NCBI GenBank assembly: GCA_937958995.1 | Contig: CALGAP010000005.1 | Span: forward strand, 288,365-352,364 | Direction of reading: 5' to 3' | Length of the DNA: 64,000 bases | DNA from: an uncultured Chitinophagaceae bacterium | GTDB taxonomy: Bacteria; Bacteroidota; Bacteroidia; Chitinophagales; Chitinophagaceae | Shown here: one piece after another, positions 8,701 to 17,234 of the stretch | How the letters are laid out: each line of letters begins with the position of its first letter | How positions within the stretch are numbered: position 1 is the first letter of the stretch | Translations under genes and position numbers: made by a program | Notes under the pieces: generated by a model | The model's database searches: none | Seen by the model: the letters and a program-made list of their open reading frames with translations, nothing else | Told to the model about the DNA's origin: nothing

Positions 8701-9193
8701 TAGCGCTATTGCCCACAATATTAGTGGCGGGCTTAAAACTTCCCTGCGTGGTAGGTGCTGATGCAGTGGCCTTGCTTCCTGTGAGCGCCACCATATAATA
8801 TTCCGTAGCAGCGCCCGAACCATTGAATTCAAAAACACTTACATAGTACGTGGTGGCCGAGTTAAGGTTGGAAACAGGTATGGTGATAAGATTATTGGTA
8901 CCGCTTCCTTTGTACACTACAAAACCATCGTTGTCGGCAAAGGCAGTTCCGGGAGTGCCGTAAGCCTGGTTGAATGCATAATCTACTCCGTTCACCGGCA
9001 ATGCGCCGATGGGAGCACCTTCTTTCATTACAACAATTCTGAATTGACCATTTCCTTTCGTAAACCTTAATGTCAGCTTGTCACCCTCAATTACTGTAAA
9101 CTCCAGGTTGCTGGCGCTGACCGTGGGTGCTGCCGCAAAACTGAAAAGATTTAACAGCAAAAGTGAGAGAACAAGAGTAAATTTTTTTTCCAT
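5729..9193 (-). CDS. Large T9SS-secreted protein with eight tandem ~118-aa repeats
   Basis: The product has 1154 residues. It has an N-terminal signal peptide (about 1-21), then eight consecutive repeats of about 118 residues spanning roughly residues 22-965, a linker domain beginning LTWVYFTVKEKQGKAELSW, and a C-terminal type A sorting domain of about 75 residues (SLYPNPAKESLKV ... GMYTVLVQEG). Each repeat carries KGNGxRRLVVxKxGxPV early, then YxxxxxFGxG, then YVVYxG, then L-x-P-x-TTYHxAxFEYNG-xxGPVY near its end. The repeats look like a fibronectin III-like beta-sandwich. The linker-plus-CTD pair is the standard export signal for the gliding-associated T9SS, so the protein should be cell-surface or released. 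An adhesin, mat or cell-wall role is inferred. No catalytic site is visible. Confidence 0.88.
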   Translation of the reverse strand: MEKKFTLVLSLLLLNLFSFAAAPTVSASNLEFTVIEGDKLTLRFTKGNGQFRIVVMKEGAPIGALPVNGVDYAFNQAYGTPGTAFADNDGFVVYKGSGTNNLITIPVSNLNSATTYYVSVFEFNGSGAATEYYMVALTGSKATASAPTTQGSFKPATNIVGNSATLNWNLGNGARRLILARKGAPVNVLPEDLKAYTGDSDFGDATPIGGDNYPIYSGASTTTLNVNNLEPNTTYHFAMFEYNGSSGPVYLKDPVATYSLTTSAGPTRSTGALSYPIVDGTKLQISFSKGNGKHQLIIARKGAPVTAVPENGRLYEASTIFGNGEEIADGEFVLNSLDNSRTFTNLEPRTVYYFRVFDFDIDANGYTYYLTSQFAQGSQSTAVPPVNSPKDINITSVTGTSFSISYNPGDSKYRLVVVKAGSEVDAVPQDLIKYSGSSNFGQGNEIAPGNYVIYGSTNSSAGSVSMLTPGVTYHIAIWGWNGLDFPVYKQEPARASVTIPNEPASPATNYIANQIEGNSFVNSWSGGDGSRRLVIARMGQPVTARPQDGQTYTASSNFGEGTEVEDGQFVVHDGIGRSFSLKNLQAGTTYHVAIFEYNVTNGLPDYRTSTFLAGQATTLSAPTEQATGVFADLVTATTARINLSKGNGSQRLVVLRANSPVSVEPQNFVMYQWNQSFGTPVAHMGDGNYVVGSPASSGPVNVLALQPNTTYHIAVFEYNGGSGPVYLRPGAVGQFTTESDGGITAPTLNASNPSFTADGNKLTFKWNKGNGSRRIVVMKQGADFSFVPANGSDYPANAAFGSGTDLGGGHYVAYNGTAEEAEITNLQAATSYSLAVYEYNGTGANIKYLVTDALAVQQSTAVAPATGSSSPETQVTSGSITLTWQKGNGERRLVVMKEGSAISGKPTDLSKYTAAAQFKQGSQIAAGEYVVYAGTGSSVTVTALEPQKTYHFSIFEYNGQDGPVYNTVNVLSGQVVTTGALPLTWVYFTVKEKQGKAELSWGTTDELHTAYFVIERSVGGSFIAIDSVPAKNVSGDHDYSYSDAAAPAGTVRYRIKQVDLDGKYSYSKVVVISIASRQAAISLYPNPAKESLKVVLPSGVLRAALTVYDANGKVVMNTAVNNGEVISISKLPQGMYTVLVQEGEKRWVERLMKL

Positions 9194-9316
9194 TTCTTAG
9201 ATTGATTTTTGCGCGGCAAATCTGTGCAAATCAATCTCTACGCCATATGCTATGGTGTATGAAATGGGAAAAACAGGACTTGAATTGTAATTAATTTTTT
9301 AAACGCTTCTTGTCTC

Positions 9317-11602
9317 TTATTTCTCGTTCGACAATGAATACGGAAAATCTTCCGGCTTCACCCCTCTTGTTTTGTTAGGTGTGGGCGACATGGTAAAATT
9401 GATCACCGCGCCTTTCATCAGTTCGGTATGACTGATCCAGTTTTTGGTGTATGTTTTTCCATTGAAAGTAGCATTGGCTATATAGCGGTTGTCGGCGCTA
9501 TTGTTTGGCGCATCGATAGTGACCGTTTTACCATTCTCCAGTTTCAAGATAATTTTCTTAAACAGCGGCGCACCCAGCACATATTGGTCGGTGGCGGGAC
9601 AAACAGGATAAAAGCCCATGGCTGAAAAAATATACCACGCTGAAGTCTGTCCATTATCCTCGTCGCCGCAATAACCATCGGGAGTGGCTTTGTACATTCT
9701 GTCCATAGTTTCGCGCACCCAATACTGCGCTTTCCAGGGTTCGCCGGCATAATTGTACAGGTAAATCATGTGTTGTATGGGCTGGTTACCGTGCGCGTAT
9801 TGTCCCATATTCGCTATCTGCATTTCCCTGATCTCATGAATCACGCTGCGGTAATAACTTTCATCAAATATGGGTGGCAGCGTGAATACAGAATCCAGTT
9901 TTTTCACAAATTGCCTGGGCCCACCCATCAGGTTGATCAGTCCCTGCACATCATGAAAAACCGACCAGCTATAATGCCAGCTATTTCCTTCGGTAAAGGC
10001 ATCGCCCCATTTGAAGGGATTGAAAGGCGATTGAAAACTGCCATCCTTATTTTTTCCGCGCATCAAACCGGTTTCAGGATCGAACAGGTGGCGGTAGTTA
10101 AGACTGCGTTGACGGTAAATATCGATAGCTGATTTCGGTTTATTCAACGCTTTGCCCAGCTGGTAAATCGCAAAATCATCGTAAGCATACTCCAGGGTGC
10201 GGGCAGCATTTTCATTAATACCTACATCGTATGGCACGTAGCCAAGACTATTATAATACTCCACTCCCGCGCGGCCAACGGCAGTGATTGGTCCTTCGTT
10301 GTTGGCGCCATGAATCAGCGCTTCATACAATTTTTCAATATCATAACCACGCAATCCCTTTATATAAGCATCGGCTACCACTGAGGCGGAGTTGTTGCCG
10401 ATCATGATATTGGCATATCCCGGGCTCGACCATTCAGGCAGCCAGCCGCCTTCCAGGTAATCGTTGATCAATCCTTCCTGCATTTCTTTATTGATACTGG
10501 GGTAAACAAGATTCAGAAAAGGATACAAGGCCCTGAACGTGTCCCAGAAACCAGTGCCCGCAAACATATAACCCGGCATTACTTTGCCATTGTATGGACT
10601 GTAATGAACGATTTTATTATCTGCATCGATCTCGTACATCTTGTGCGGGAAAAACAAAGTGCGATAAAGGCAAGAATAGAAAGTTCGCACCTGGTCGATG
10701 GTGCCGCCCTGCACTTCAATACGGCTGAGTTTATCGTTCCAGAGTTTTTTTGCTTTGGCTCTTGTCTGCTCGAAATGATCATTGGCTAACTCGCGTTTCA
10801 GGTTCAGCTCAGCCTGTTCGAAGCTGATAAATGAAGTGGCCACGCGCAAATGCACTTTTTCACCATTGCTGGTTTTAAAACCTACAATGGCACCACTGTG
10901 ATCGGCATTCATTTCCAGCGAATCCTTTACCGCCACATTGCCACGCCAGGTATAAAAAGTGGTAAATGGCTTATCGGCATAGATCACAAAATAATTTTTG
11001 AAGTTCGGCAGCGGTCCGCGCGCATACCTGGTGGAATAGCCAATAATCTTTTTTTCCTGCGGAATGATTTTGATATATGAGCCTTTGTCAAAGGCGTCGA
11101 TCACGATAAATGAGCTATCCGTTTCGGGAAAAGTAAAACGAAACTGCGCGGCCCTTTCTGTAGGTGTGAGTTCAGCAGTAACATTATGATCGGCCAGGTA
11201 CACGCTGTAATAGTAGGGCTTCGATATTTCTGCTTTATGCGAAAACCAGCTGGCGCGTTCGTCTTGTGTAAAGCGGGCCTTGCCTGTGACGGGCATGATG
11301 GCAAACTGTCCATAATCATTCATCCACGGCGAAGGCTGATGTGTTTGTTTCAATCCACGAATTTTGTCGGCATCATAGCGGTACATCCATCCATCGCCCA
11401 TGGCGCCGGTTTGCGGGCTCCAGAGATTCATGCCCCAGGGCACACCCACGGCAGGATAGGTATTGCCATTTGATAAGCTGGGCTTCGACATCGTGCCCAT
11501 CAGCGGATTCACATATTCAACAGGATCGGTGATTTTGGCAACAAGTTGTGATTGAACTGTAATGGACGTTGCCAGCAGGGCCAGGCAGAAATATCTTTTC
11601 AT
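9317..11602 (-). CDS. GH92 family alpha-mannosidase, secreted
   Basis: This 761-residue exo-acting, calcium-dependent alpha-mannosidase family protein has an N-terminal signal peptide (MKRYFCLALLATSITVQSQ). GH92 landmarks are all present: YVNPLMGT near the start, GLKQTHQPSPWMNDYGQ, FWDTFRALYPFLNLVYP, GWLPEWSSPGYANIMIGNNS, SWHYSWSVFHDVQGLINLMGG, GNQPIQHMIYLYNYAG, and CGDEDNGQTSAWYIFSAMGFYP. These include the acidic residues that bind Ca2+ and act as acid/base in the family. Family members trim N-glycan or yeast mannan mannose. The start at 11602 is chosen because the promoter lies at 11660-11690, downstream of the next in-frame upstream start. A DUF1624 gene sits upstream on the same strand, separated by that promoter. 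Confidence 0.92.
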   Translation of the reverse strand: MKRYFCLALLATSITVQSQLVAKITDPVEYVNPLMGTMSKPSLSNGNTYPAVGVPWGMNLWSPQTGAMGDGWMYRYDADKIRGLKQTHQPSPWMNDYGQFAIMPVTGKARFTQDERASWFSHKAEISKPYYYSVYLADHNVTAELTPTERAAQFRFTFPETDSSFIVIDAFDKGSYIKIIPQEKKIIGYSTRYARGPLPNFKNYFVIYADKPFTTFYTWRGNVAVKDSLEMNADHSGAIVGFKTSNGEKVHLRVATSFISFEQAELNLKRELANDHFEQTRAKAKKLWNDKLSRIEVQGGTIDQVRTFYSCLYRTLFFPHKMYEIDADNKIVHYSPYNGKVMPGYMFAGTGFWDTFRALYPFLNLVYPSINKEMQEGLINDYLEGGWLPEWSSPGYANIMIGNNSASVVADAYIKGLRGYDIEKLYEALIHGANNEGPITAVGRAGVEYYNSLGYVPYDVGINENAARTLEYAYDDFAIYQLGKALNKPKSAIDIYRQRSLNYRHLFDPETGLMRGKNKDGSFQSPFNPFKWGDAFTEGNSWHYSWSVFHDVQGLINLMGGPRQFVKKLDSVFTLPPIFDESYYRSVIHEIREMQIANMGQYAHGNQPIQHMIYLYNYAGEPWKAQYWVRETMDRMYKATPDGYCGDEDNGQTSAWYIFSAMGFYPVCPATDQYVLGAPLFKKIILKLENGKTVTIDAPNNSADNRYIANATFNGKTYTKNWISHTELMKGAVINFTMSPTPNKTRGVKPEDFPYSLSNEK

Positions 11603-11659
11603 TGTACTGATCTGTATAGTTGATTTACACAGTCGGAATTCTTCCTTCTTTGTGCGAAG

Positions 11660-11690
11660 CAAAACTAACAGCAATAAATCGATTTAGCAA
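11660..11690 (-). promoter_or_regulatory. Bacteroidota promoter (TTG-N20-TAGTTTTG) for the GH92 gene
   Basis: On the minus strand TTG lies at 11690-11688 and TAGTTTTG at 11667-11660, with a 20-base spacer, a near-ideal fit to TTG-N19-TAnnTTTG. Transcription would begin near 11653, about 50 bases before the ATG at 11602. Confidence 0.6.
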
Positions 11691-11711
11691 AATAGTGGAG
11701 AGGGAATATTT

Positions 11712-12875
11712 TCACAAATACCTCAACCATTCCTTCTCCGGGTGATTTTTCTTATAGGCGCTGTACCATTTGCAAAGCGGGTAAAGCAATGCGACAATCA
11801 ATATCCACACCCCCACTACGCCGGCCAGATTAATACCCGAACCGCTCGCCGGCCTGCCAAACTGAAAAGGTCCGAAGTTGAGATCGCTCCAAGCGAAGCC
11901 TTGCGCGAACACCATCACGAACACGGCAAGTCGCAACAGGTAAAGATGCAGCAGGTAATAAAACATCGGCACCGAACCGTATACGGCCAGAAACTTTCGC
12001 AGCGGGACGGCAATTTTTTCTGCAAGCCGCAATGCGAGAATCGCCAGTCCCAGGAACAGCAAACAAAACTGCAATGAGGGTGGATATTTTGTAACATTAA
12101 AGAAGGAAAGGAAAGTATATAATCCGTTTTTCTGGGTTCCCCAGGGCGCGGGATCACCATATATATTGACAATGCGAAGAAGCACAAACAACACCAACGC
12201 TCCTACTCCCGTCGTTAGCAATATTCTGTTGCGTTGCGATGGCTCCCTGTCAAACACTCGTCCAAAACCAAATCCCAGAAACATGATCGCCATCCAGGGC
12301 ACCAGCGGGTAAGCAAACAAAAACATGAAATCTTTTGAAACCACCTGGACGCCCGGCGTAAACAGCAGGCTGCGCAACACTGCCAGGCCCGCATTTTGCG
12401 AGGGCGGCACCAGTTGCAACAGGTTATGTGTAAGAATGATGATCAGCCCGGTTAAACCAATCACTTTCGGCGACAATTTCAGCATTAAACCCAACACAAT
12501 AAATCCCACCCCTATTGCGGCAATCACCTGCATAATCAAAATGCGGAAATGGACATCGAACCAAAGCGCAAAATTCACCAAAGTGAATTCAAGCAGGATT
12601 AGCCACCCACCTCTCTTCAGCAAAAAACTCCGCGTGGAGGCCACGGTTTTTCTTTTCATTGAAAGATAAACTGACACGCCCGACAAAAACACGAAAGTGG
12701 GCGCGCAGAGATGCGTTATCCATCTTGAAAAGAAAAGAGCCGGCGATGTGGTGGCCAGTTCGGTGGGGTTATTGGTCAACGATTGCGAATGCAACAGGTC
12801 GCGCGTATGATCCAGCGCCATAATAATCATCACCAGGCCGCGAACGATATCAATTGAGAGGATGCGTTTGTTCAT
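11712..12875 (-). CDS. DUF1624 (HGSNAT-like) multi-pass membrane protein
   Basis: The product is a 387-residue inner-membrane protein with about ten hydrophobic helices. It opens RILSIDIVRGLVMIIMALDH, the signature of DUF1624/heparan-alpha-glucosaminide N-acetyltransferase catalytic-region proteins and related YeiB-type transferases, followed by FVFLSGVSVYL and later PMFYYLLHLYLLRL. By homology such proteins move acyl groups across the membrane onto sugars, but the substrate is not known and the bacterial members are largely untested. It lies upstream of the GH92 gene on the same strand, with a promoter between them. The neighbourhood suggests a sugar-modification theme but does not prove a link. 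Confidence 0.8.
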   Translation of the reverse strand: MNKRILSIDIVRGLVMIIMALDHTRDLLHSQSLTNNPTELATTSPALFFSRWITHLCAPTFVFLSGVSVYLSMKRKTVASTRSFLLKRGGWLILLEFTLVNFALWFDVHFRILIMQVIAAIGVGFIVLGLMLKLSPKVIGLTGLIIILTHNLLQLVPPSQNAGLAVLRSLLFTPGVQVVSKDFMFLFAYPLVPWMAIMFLGFGFGRVFDREPSQRNRILLTTGVGALVLFVLLRIVNIYGDPAPWGTQKNGLYTFLSFFNVTKYPPSLQFCLLFLGLAILALRLAEKIAVPLRKFLAVYGSVPMFYYLLHLYLLRLAVFVMVFAQGFAWSDLNFGPFQFGRPASGSGINLAGVVGVWILIVALLYPLCKWYSAYKKNHPEKEWLRYL

Positions 12876-13205
12876 CGGTACAATTTAGTCAACCCCAACA
12901 CATCAACCGGCGATTTTTCTACACACAACATCCTTCACCGCACAAAAATCAGCTTTCGCCCCGACGGAAGTATTGTATTACCAGTTTGGCCGCTAACTGC
13001 TGATATCCTACTCGCGGCCCGGCAGCGCAACAAAGTTTGCTATCAACGGAAAACAAGCAGAGCAAAACAGCGATGATTATTTGTTTCGACTGGCCACTGC
13101 AAAAAATAAGACTTATACTATTATAGCCGAAAAAATACAATTATAAAGCCAACGGCAAACCGAGGGAAGTGCAGAAAAATGATCCCCCGCGGTAAACGCG
13201 AATGA
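12876..13205. other. Region without a supported intact gene; possible decayed coding debris
   Basis: Between the DUF1624 gene and the remnant at 13206 the plus strand holds a short open frame (12994-13145) reading LLISYSRPGSATKFAING and onward to TIIAEKIQL before a stop. It has protein-like composition but no start and is preceded by an in-frame stop. It may be the tail of a lost secreted protein. A 63-codon minus-strand frame (12949-13140) looks like chance. Confidence 0.35.
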
Positions 13206-13427
13206 AAAATTGGCTATATTCAATCAAATTTTCTGCTGCTGAGGAAACTGTTTGCCATAACACTACTTTTTGTGCTCTTGGTGAATACATCAGGCTACTA
13301 TTTTATTTACGAATACTTTATTGACCAGGCCGATGAACAAATGGTGAGGCAACTGGATAATGTTGCGTATGATGAGTCTGAATTCATTGAACTGAAATTT
13401 CAACCTCCTGAAGTAGTAGCAGCCTGA
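13206..13427 (+). pseudogene. Remnant of a small Bacteroidota membrane protein family
   Basis: The open frame reads LLRKLFAITLLFVLLVNTSG, a membrane segment, then YYFIYEYFIDQADEQMVRQL, DNVAYDESEFIELKFQPPE and a stop. Short Bacteroidota proteins with a transmembrane start and the tail (A/Q)LDxxxYDESxLIEIK(V/F)P are familiar to me as a family whose full members continue for another 60-80 residues. Here the frame stops soon after that motif, and there is no ATG before the membrane segment. I therefore call it a truncated, probably dead copy. The alternative is a short gene starting at CTG or ATT. It lies 130 bases upstream of the FG-GAP lipoprotein gene on the same strand. Confidence 0.5.
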
Positions 13428-13556
13428 CCCTAACCCCTGTTAAGTGTAAACAGACGGCCTTTTGCCATTGGGCCCCGCTCATTGTTTCATTCTGCAGCCA
13501 TTTTTGTTATGCCGTATAAAGATTCTGTTGATGATCAATTAAAATAACGACCATAA

Positions 13557-15809
13557 ATGAGTATTATGAAAACAGCTTTATCCTGGAAACTAATGGCAAT
13601 AGTGTCGCTCGTAATCCTCTCGGCTTGCGATAGCGATCTGTTCCCCGATGATCCGAATGCAGTAATGGTAAGTCTTTTGGCCGACACCTATGAAAAGACT
13701 TACCATAAAGAAAACCCATTCTGCCCGGAAGCGAGGTTAGAGCATTTCCAGAAATTGCTATCGCAAACGGATTCGAAAATGCAATCAGCCGATCTGCAGT
13801 TGGTGATTGCCGATACCTACCTCGAATTAGGGAAGGAAGAGGAAGCGATCAAAGTGCTGGAAAAACTTCAGACTTCTCTGAAAAGTTACGACCAGCATGC
13901 GTTAGCAGTCAATCGCTCTGCGGCTATCGCCCATATGCGTTTAGGTGAAAGAGTCAATTGCATAAATGCACATGCGGTGGAATCGTGCATATTTCCTATT
14001 GCCGGTGCGGGTATTCATCACGACAGGGAAGGCTCAGAACAAGCAATCCGTTTTTACAAGCAACTGCTGGCTGCGAACCCCGGCGATCTTGAATCGCGAT
14101 GGTTGCTCAATATCGCTTATATGACCATTGCCGGCTACCCCCACGATGTGCCGCCCGATCTGCTGATCCCGGGTTTGGATGCCGATACCGTAAGCGGCAT
14201 CAAACCATTCATTGACGTGGCTATGAATACCGGTTTGAACACCAGGAATATGGCCGGTGGCAGCATACTGGAAGACTTCAACAACGATGGCTATCTCGAC
14301 CTGGTAACCAGTAGCTGGGGACTGAAACAAGGCATGCATTTCTGCCGCAACAACGCTGACGGCAGTTTTACCGATGTGTCGGACTCTTCGGGACTGAGCG
14401 CTTTTACCGGGGGACTGAATATACAGCAGACCGATTATAACAACGATGGTTTGAAAGATATCTTCGTATTACGCGGCGGCTGGATGCGGCGGTTCGGCAA
14501 TCAGCCCAATTCCCTGCTGCGCAATAACGGCGATGGCACTTTCACGGATGTCACCAAACAAAGCGGATTGCTGTCGTTTCACCCTACGCAGACGGCTACC
14601 TGGGCTGATTTCAACAATGATGGCTGGCTGGATGTGTTTATCGGAAACGAAACCTTTCCCGGCGGCGAGCTGCATCCCTGCGAGTTGTATATCAATAACC
14701 GAAACGGTACCTTCACCAATGTGGCGAGAAAGGCCGGCTGCGATTTTACCCTGTATGTTAAGGGCGTAACCTCGGGAGACTATGACAACGACGGCCTGCC
14801 CGATATCTTTATCTCCACCTTCGAAGGCGCTAAGCTGCTGCTGAAGAATATTTCGAAGAGTGATACCGCTATTGCTTTCCAGGATGTAAGCATTGAAGCG
14901 GGACTTAGCAAAAATACATCCCGCAGTTTCGGAACCTGGTTTTGGGACTACGACAACGATGGCTGGCTCGACATTGTGGCCTGCGGATATGAATTTGAAA
15001 GCTCGCTCGCTTTTTATGCCGCGGCAGAAGCGTTGAAGAAGCAAGTGGGTAATGCGGGAAAAGTGTTTCTCTTCCGCAACAAAGGCGACGGAACCTTCGA
15101 AGATGTTACTACCGGTTCCGGTCTCGACAAGACCGCCTTTGCAATGGGCTGCAATTTTGGTGATTTCAACAATGATGGCTACCTCGATATGTATCTCGGC
15201 ACCGGCAACCCGCTGTACCAATCGCTGGTGCCTAATAAAATGTTCCTGAACCAGGGTGGTCGTTATTTTCTTGACATCACCACTTTTTCACGCACGGGCA
15301 ACCTGCAGAAAGGTCATGGTGTGTCTATCGCTGATCTTGATAACGACGGCGACCAGGACATTTATATCGAAATGGGCGGTGCTTACGAAGGCGATGCATA
15401 CGATAATTCACTGTACATAAACCCCGGCCAAAACAATAACCGCTGGATCAATATCTCGCTTGAAGGCACCAGGAGCAACAGGCCGGCGATTGGCGCCAAG
15501 CTGAAAGTGTTTTTTGAAGAAAATGGCGTGAAGCGTTTCGTGTATCGCGAAGTAAACTCGGGCGGCAGCTTTGGCAGCAACCCGCTGCGACAGCATATCG
15601 GCATCGGCCAGGCTACGAAAATTGACCGTCTCGAAATACAGTGGCCCGGCAGCAATACCAAACAGGTTTTCACAGACCTTTCGCCCAATGAATTCATATT
15701 TATCAAGGAAGGCAGCGGGGAAATCAGGAAAGCTAACTATGCCATTGCAGATTTTGTAAATACAAAGAAAGGCCTGCTCAGTTGCGGGCCGGCAAAAGCT
15801 GAACCATGA
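13557..15809 (+). CDS. CRTAC1-type FG-GAP lipoprotein with ASPIC/UnbV domain
   Basis: The product is 750 residues. It has a type II signal peptide with lipobox VILSAC (Cys near residue 24), a TPR-like helical part (about residues 65-210, including AIKVLEKLQ), then seven FG-GAP/VCBS units. Each unit carries a DxDxDG calcium loop (DFNNDGYLD, DYNNDGLKD, DFNNDGWLD, DYDNDGLPD, DYDNDGWLD, DFNNDGYLD, DLDNDGDQD), as expected for a seven-bladed propeller. The C-terminus is an ASPIC/UnbV domain (GAKLKVFFEENG ... RLEIQWPGS). Such proteins are periplasmic or surface lipoproteins implicated in carbohydrate or adhesin binding; no enzyme is known. An in-frame ATG at 13566 is an alternative start. The intergenic stretch after the stop holds apparent debris. 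Confidence 0.87.
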   Translation: MSIMKTALSWKLMAIVSLVILSACDSDLFPDDPNAVMVSLLADTYEKTYHKENPFCPEARLEHFQKLLSQTDSKMQSADLQLVIADTYLELGKEEEAIKVLEKLQTSLKSYDQHALAVNRSAAIAHMRLGERVNCINAHAVESCIFPIAGAGIHHDREGSEQAIRFYKQLLAANPGDLESRWLLNIAYMTIAGYPHDVPPDLLIPGLDADTVSGIKPFIDVAMNTGLNTRNMAGGSILEDFNNDGYLDLVTSSWGLKQGMHFCRNNADGSFTDVSDSSGLSAFTGGLNIQQTDYNNDGLKDIFVLRGGWMRRFGNQPNSLLRNNGDGTFTDVTKQSGLLSFHPTQTATWADFNNDGWLDVFIGNETFPGGELHPCELYINNRNGTFTNVARKAGCDFTLYVKGVTSGDYDNDGLPDIFISTFEGAKLLLKNISKSDTAIAFQDVSIEAGLSKNTSRSFGTWFWDYDNDGWLDIVACGYEFESSLAFYAAAEALKKQVGNAGKVFLFRNKGDGTFEDVTTGSGLDKTAFAMGCNFGDFNNDGYLDMYLGTGNPLYQSLVPNKMFLNQGGRYFLDITTFSRTGNLQKGHGVSIADLDNDGDQDIYIEMGGAYEGDAYDNSLYINPGQNNNRWINISLEGTRSNRPAIGAKLKVFFEENGVKRFVYREVNSGGSFGSNPLRQHIGIGQATKIDRLEIQWPGSNTKQVFTDLSPNEFIFIKEGSGEIRKANYAIADFVNTKKGLLSCGPAKAEP

Positions 15810-16037
15810 GTACAATTACGATACAGGAAAGAGTTGGGTATGATGCTTAATAACTGCAACGGCAGTATTGTATGTGGGCGTGCTGGCCGAGATGGGCAAA
15901 AGAATGGTTGAAAAAGGTTATCAATTTCCGCAACAAATCAAGTAACTTATGGGATATATCCAAAATGAAGGCTCTGTTATCCATTGCCGGCTGAAGGCTA
16001 CCTGGACCTCGACCTGTATAAATAAATGCATTGCTGA
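15810..16037 (+). other. Intergenic stretch with possible degenerate coding remnants
   Basis: The 228 bases before the DUF3179 gene include an ATG overlapping the lipoprotein stop that opens a 14-codon frame, and a second frame reading ITATAVLYVGVLAEMGKRMV with stops on either side. The composition is protein-like but broken by stops in all frames. It may be a decayed gene. No family can be named. Confidence 0.3.
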
Positions 16038-17216
16038 ATGAGGACATTCCTGCTGATAACCGGTTTACTGCTGTTGATGGCCATTGAAATACTCCGCGTG
16101 TATTTCATCATGCCTTTCCCCGGCAGCCAGCAGAGCGATACGCTCGATTTTGCCTACTGGCTGCACAACAATATTTTCTGGTTGCGACTGCTGGGCGTGG
16201 CTATGGTGGCCTGGCCACTTACCTACCTGGCGCAAAAAGGCAGGCCATGGCCAAAGGCATTTGCAACCGTGGGCGTGGTTTTATACGCAGTAGTGTTTTA
16301 TTTTTTTAACTACAGGTTCCTCGCTGAAAAAATGTTTTACCAGCCCACCAACAAAATTTTCCTGGGCTCCGCCTACAATGCTATTGATAGCAGTAAGCTG
16401 GTGCTCGGTATTGAGATAAACGGCGAGGCAAAAGCCTACCCTATTCAACTGATCGGTTATCATCACCAGGTAAGAGATACGGTGGGTAATACGTCGGTGA
16501 TGGTCACCTATTGCACCGTGTGCAGAACCGGCAGGGTGTTTAGCCCTATTGTAAACGGCAAAGAAGAAACTTTCCGCCTCGTGGGTATGGACCGTTTCAA
16601 TGCCATGTTTGAAGATGCCAGCACTGAAAGCTGGTGGATGCAGGCCACAGGCGAAGCGGTGGCCGGTCCGCTGAAAGGTATGAGGCTCACAGAAATACCT
16701 TCGCAACAAATGACGCTTTCTTCCTGGCTGCGGCAATACCCCCAATCGCTGGTAATGCAGCTCGACACTTTATTTAGCGAGGAATACGAAGCCCTGGCGA
16801 AGTTTGACAAAGGCATCGGGAAAAGCCATCTTACCAAAAGAGATTCCACCAGCTGGCAATTCAAATCATGGGTAGTGGGTATTGAACATGGCAGGCAGGC
16901 AAAGGCCTACGACTGGAATGAGCTGGTGGATAAAAAGATCATCCAGGATTCAATGCCTAATTTGCCATTGGTGATAATACTGGAGCCCGATTCCGCTTCG
17001 TTTCATGCATTCAACCGCTGCATAAACGGCACCACACTCCATTTCGAACCTGATAGCACGGGTTTGTGTTTAATAGATAAAAGTACAGCCACCCTGTGGA
17101 GTTTGGGCGGCGTTTGCCTTGAAGGATCCATGAAAGGGCAGCAATTGCTTCCGGTAAAAGCTTCGCAGGAATTCTGGCATTCCTGGCAGACATTTCATCC
17201 CAAAACAACGCGGTAA
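16038..17216 (+). CDS. DUF3179 domain membrane protein
   Basis: The product is 392 residues. Its N-terminus has three or more hydrophobic helices (about residues 5-25, 45-65 and 75-95), followed by an extracytoplasmic DUF3179 domain. The hallmark stretch VLGIEINGEAKAYPIQLIGY, then VRDTVGNTSVMVTYCTVCRT, matches DUF3179, where the two Cys of C-x-V-C likely bind a metal or form a disulfide. The family has no settled function. The ATG sits in a poor context but matches the hydrophobic start. Its stop is 18 bases upstream of the lactonase ATG, which suggests cotranscription. Confidence 0.85.
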   Translation: MRTFLLITGLLLLMAIEILRVYFIMPFPGSQQSDTLDFAYWLHNNIFWLRLLGVAMVAWPLTYLAQKGRPWPKAFATVGVVLYAVVFYFFNYRFLAEKMFYQPTNKIFLGSAYNAIDSSKLVLGIEINGEAKAYPIQLIGYHHQVRDTVGNTSVMVTYCTVCRTGRVFSPIVNGKEETFRLVGMDRFNAMFEDASTESWWMQATGEAVAGPLKGMRLTEIPSQQMTLSSWLRQYPQSLVMQLDTLFSEEYEALAKFDKGIGKSHLTKRDSTSWQFKSWVVGIEHGRQAKAYDWNELVDKKIIQDSMPNLPLVIILEPDSASFHAFNRCINGTTLHFEPDSTGLCLIDKSTATLWSLGGVCLEGSMKGQQLLPVKASQEFWHSWQTFHPKTTR

Positions 17217-17234
17217 ATTTTGTATCTTCCGCGC

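Noticed and set aside
12949..13140. 63-codon minus-strand frame
   Set aside because: It overlaps the debris on the plus strand and has cysteine- and leucine-rich random character without a family match.
14469..15221. 250-codon minus-strand frame inside the FG-GAP gene
   Set aside because: It mirrors the repeated calcium-loop codons of the lipoprotein on the other strand; the DxDxDG motifs confirm the plus-strand reading.
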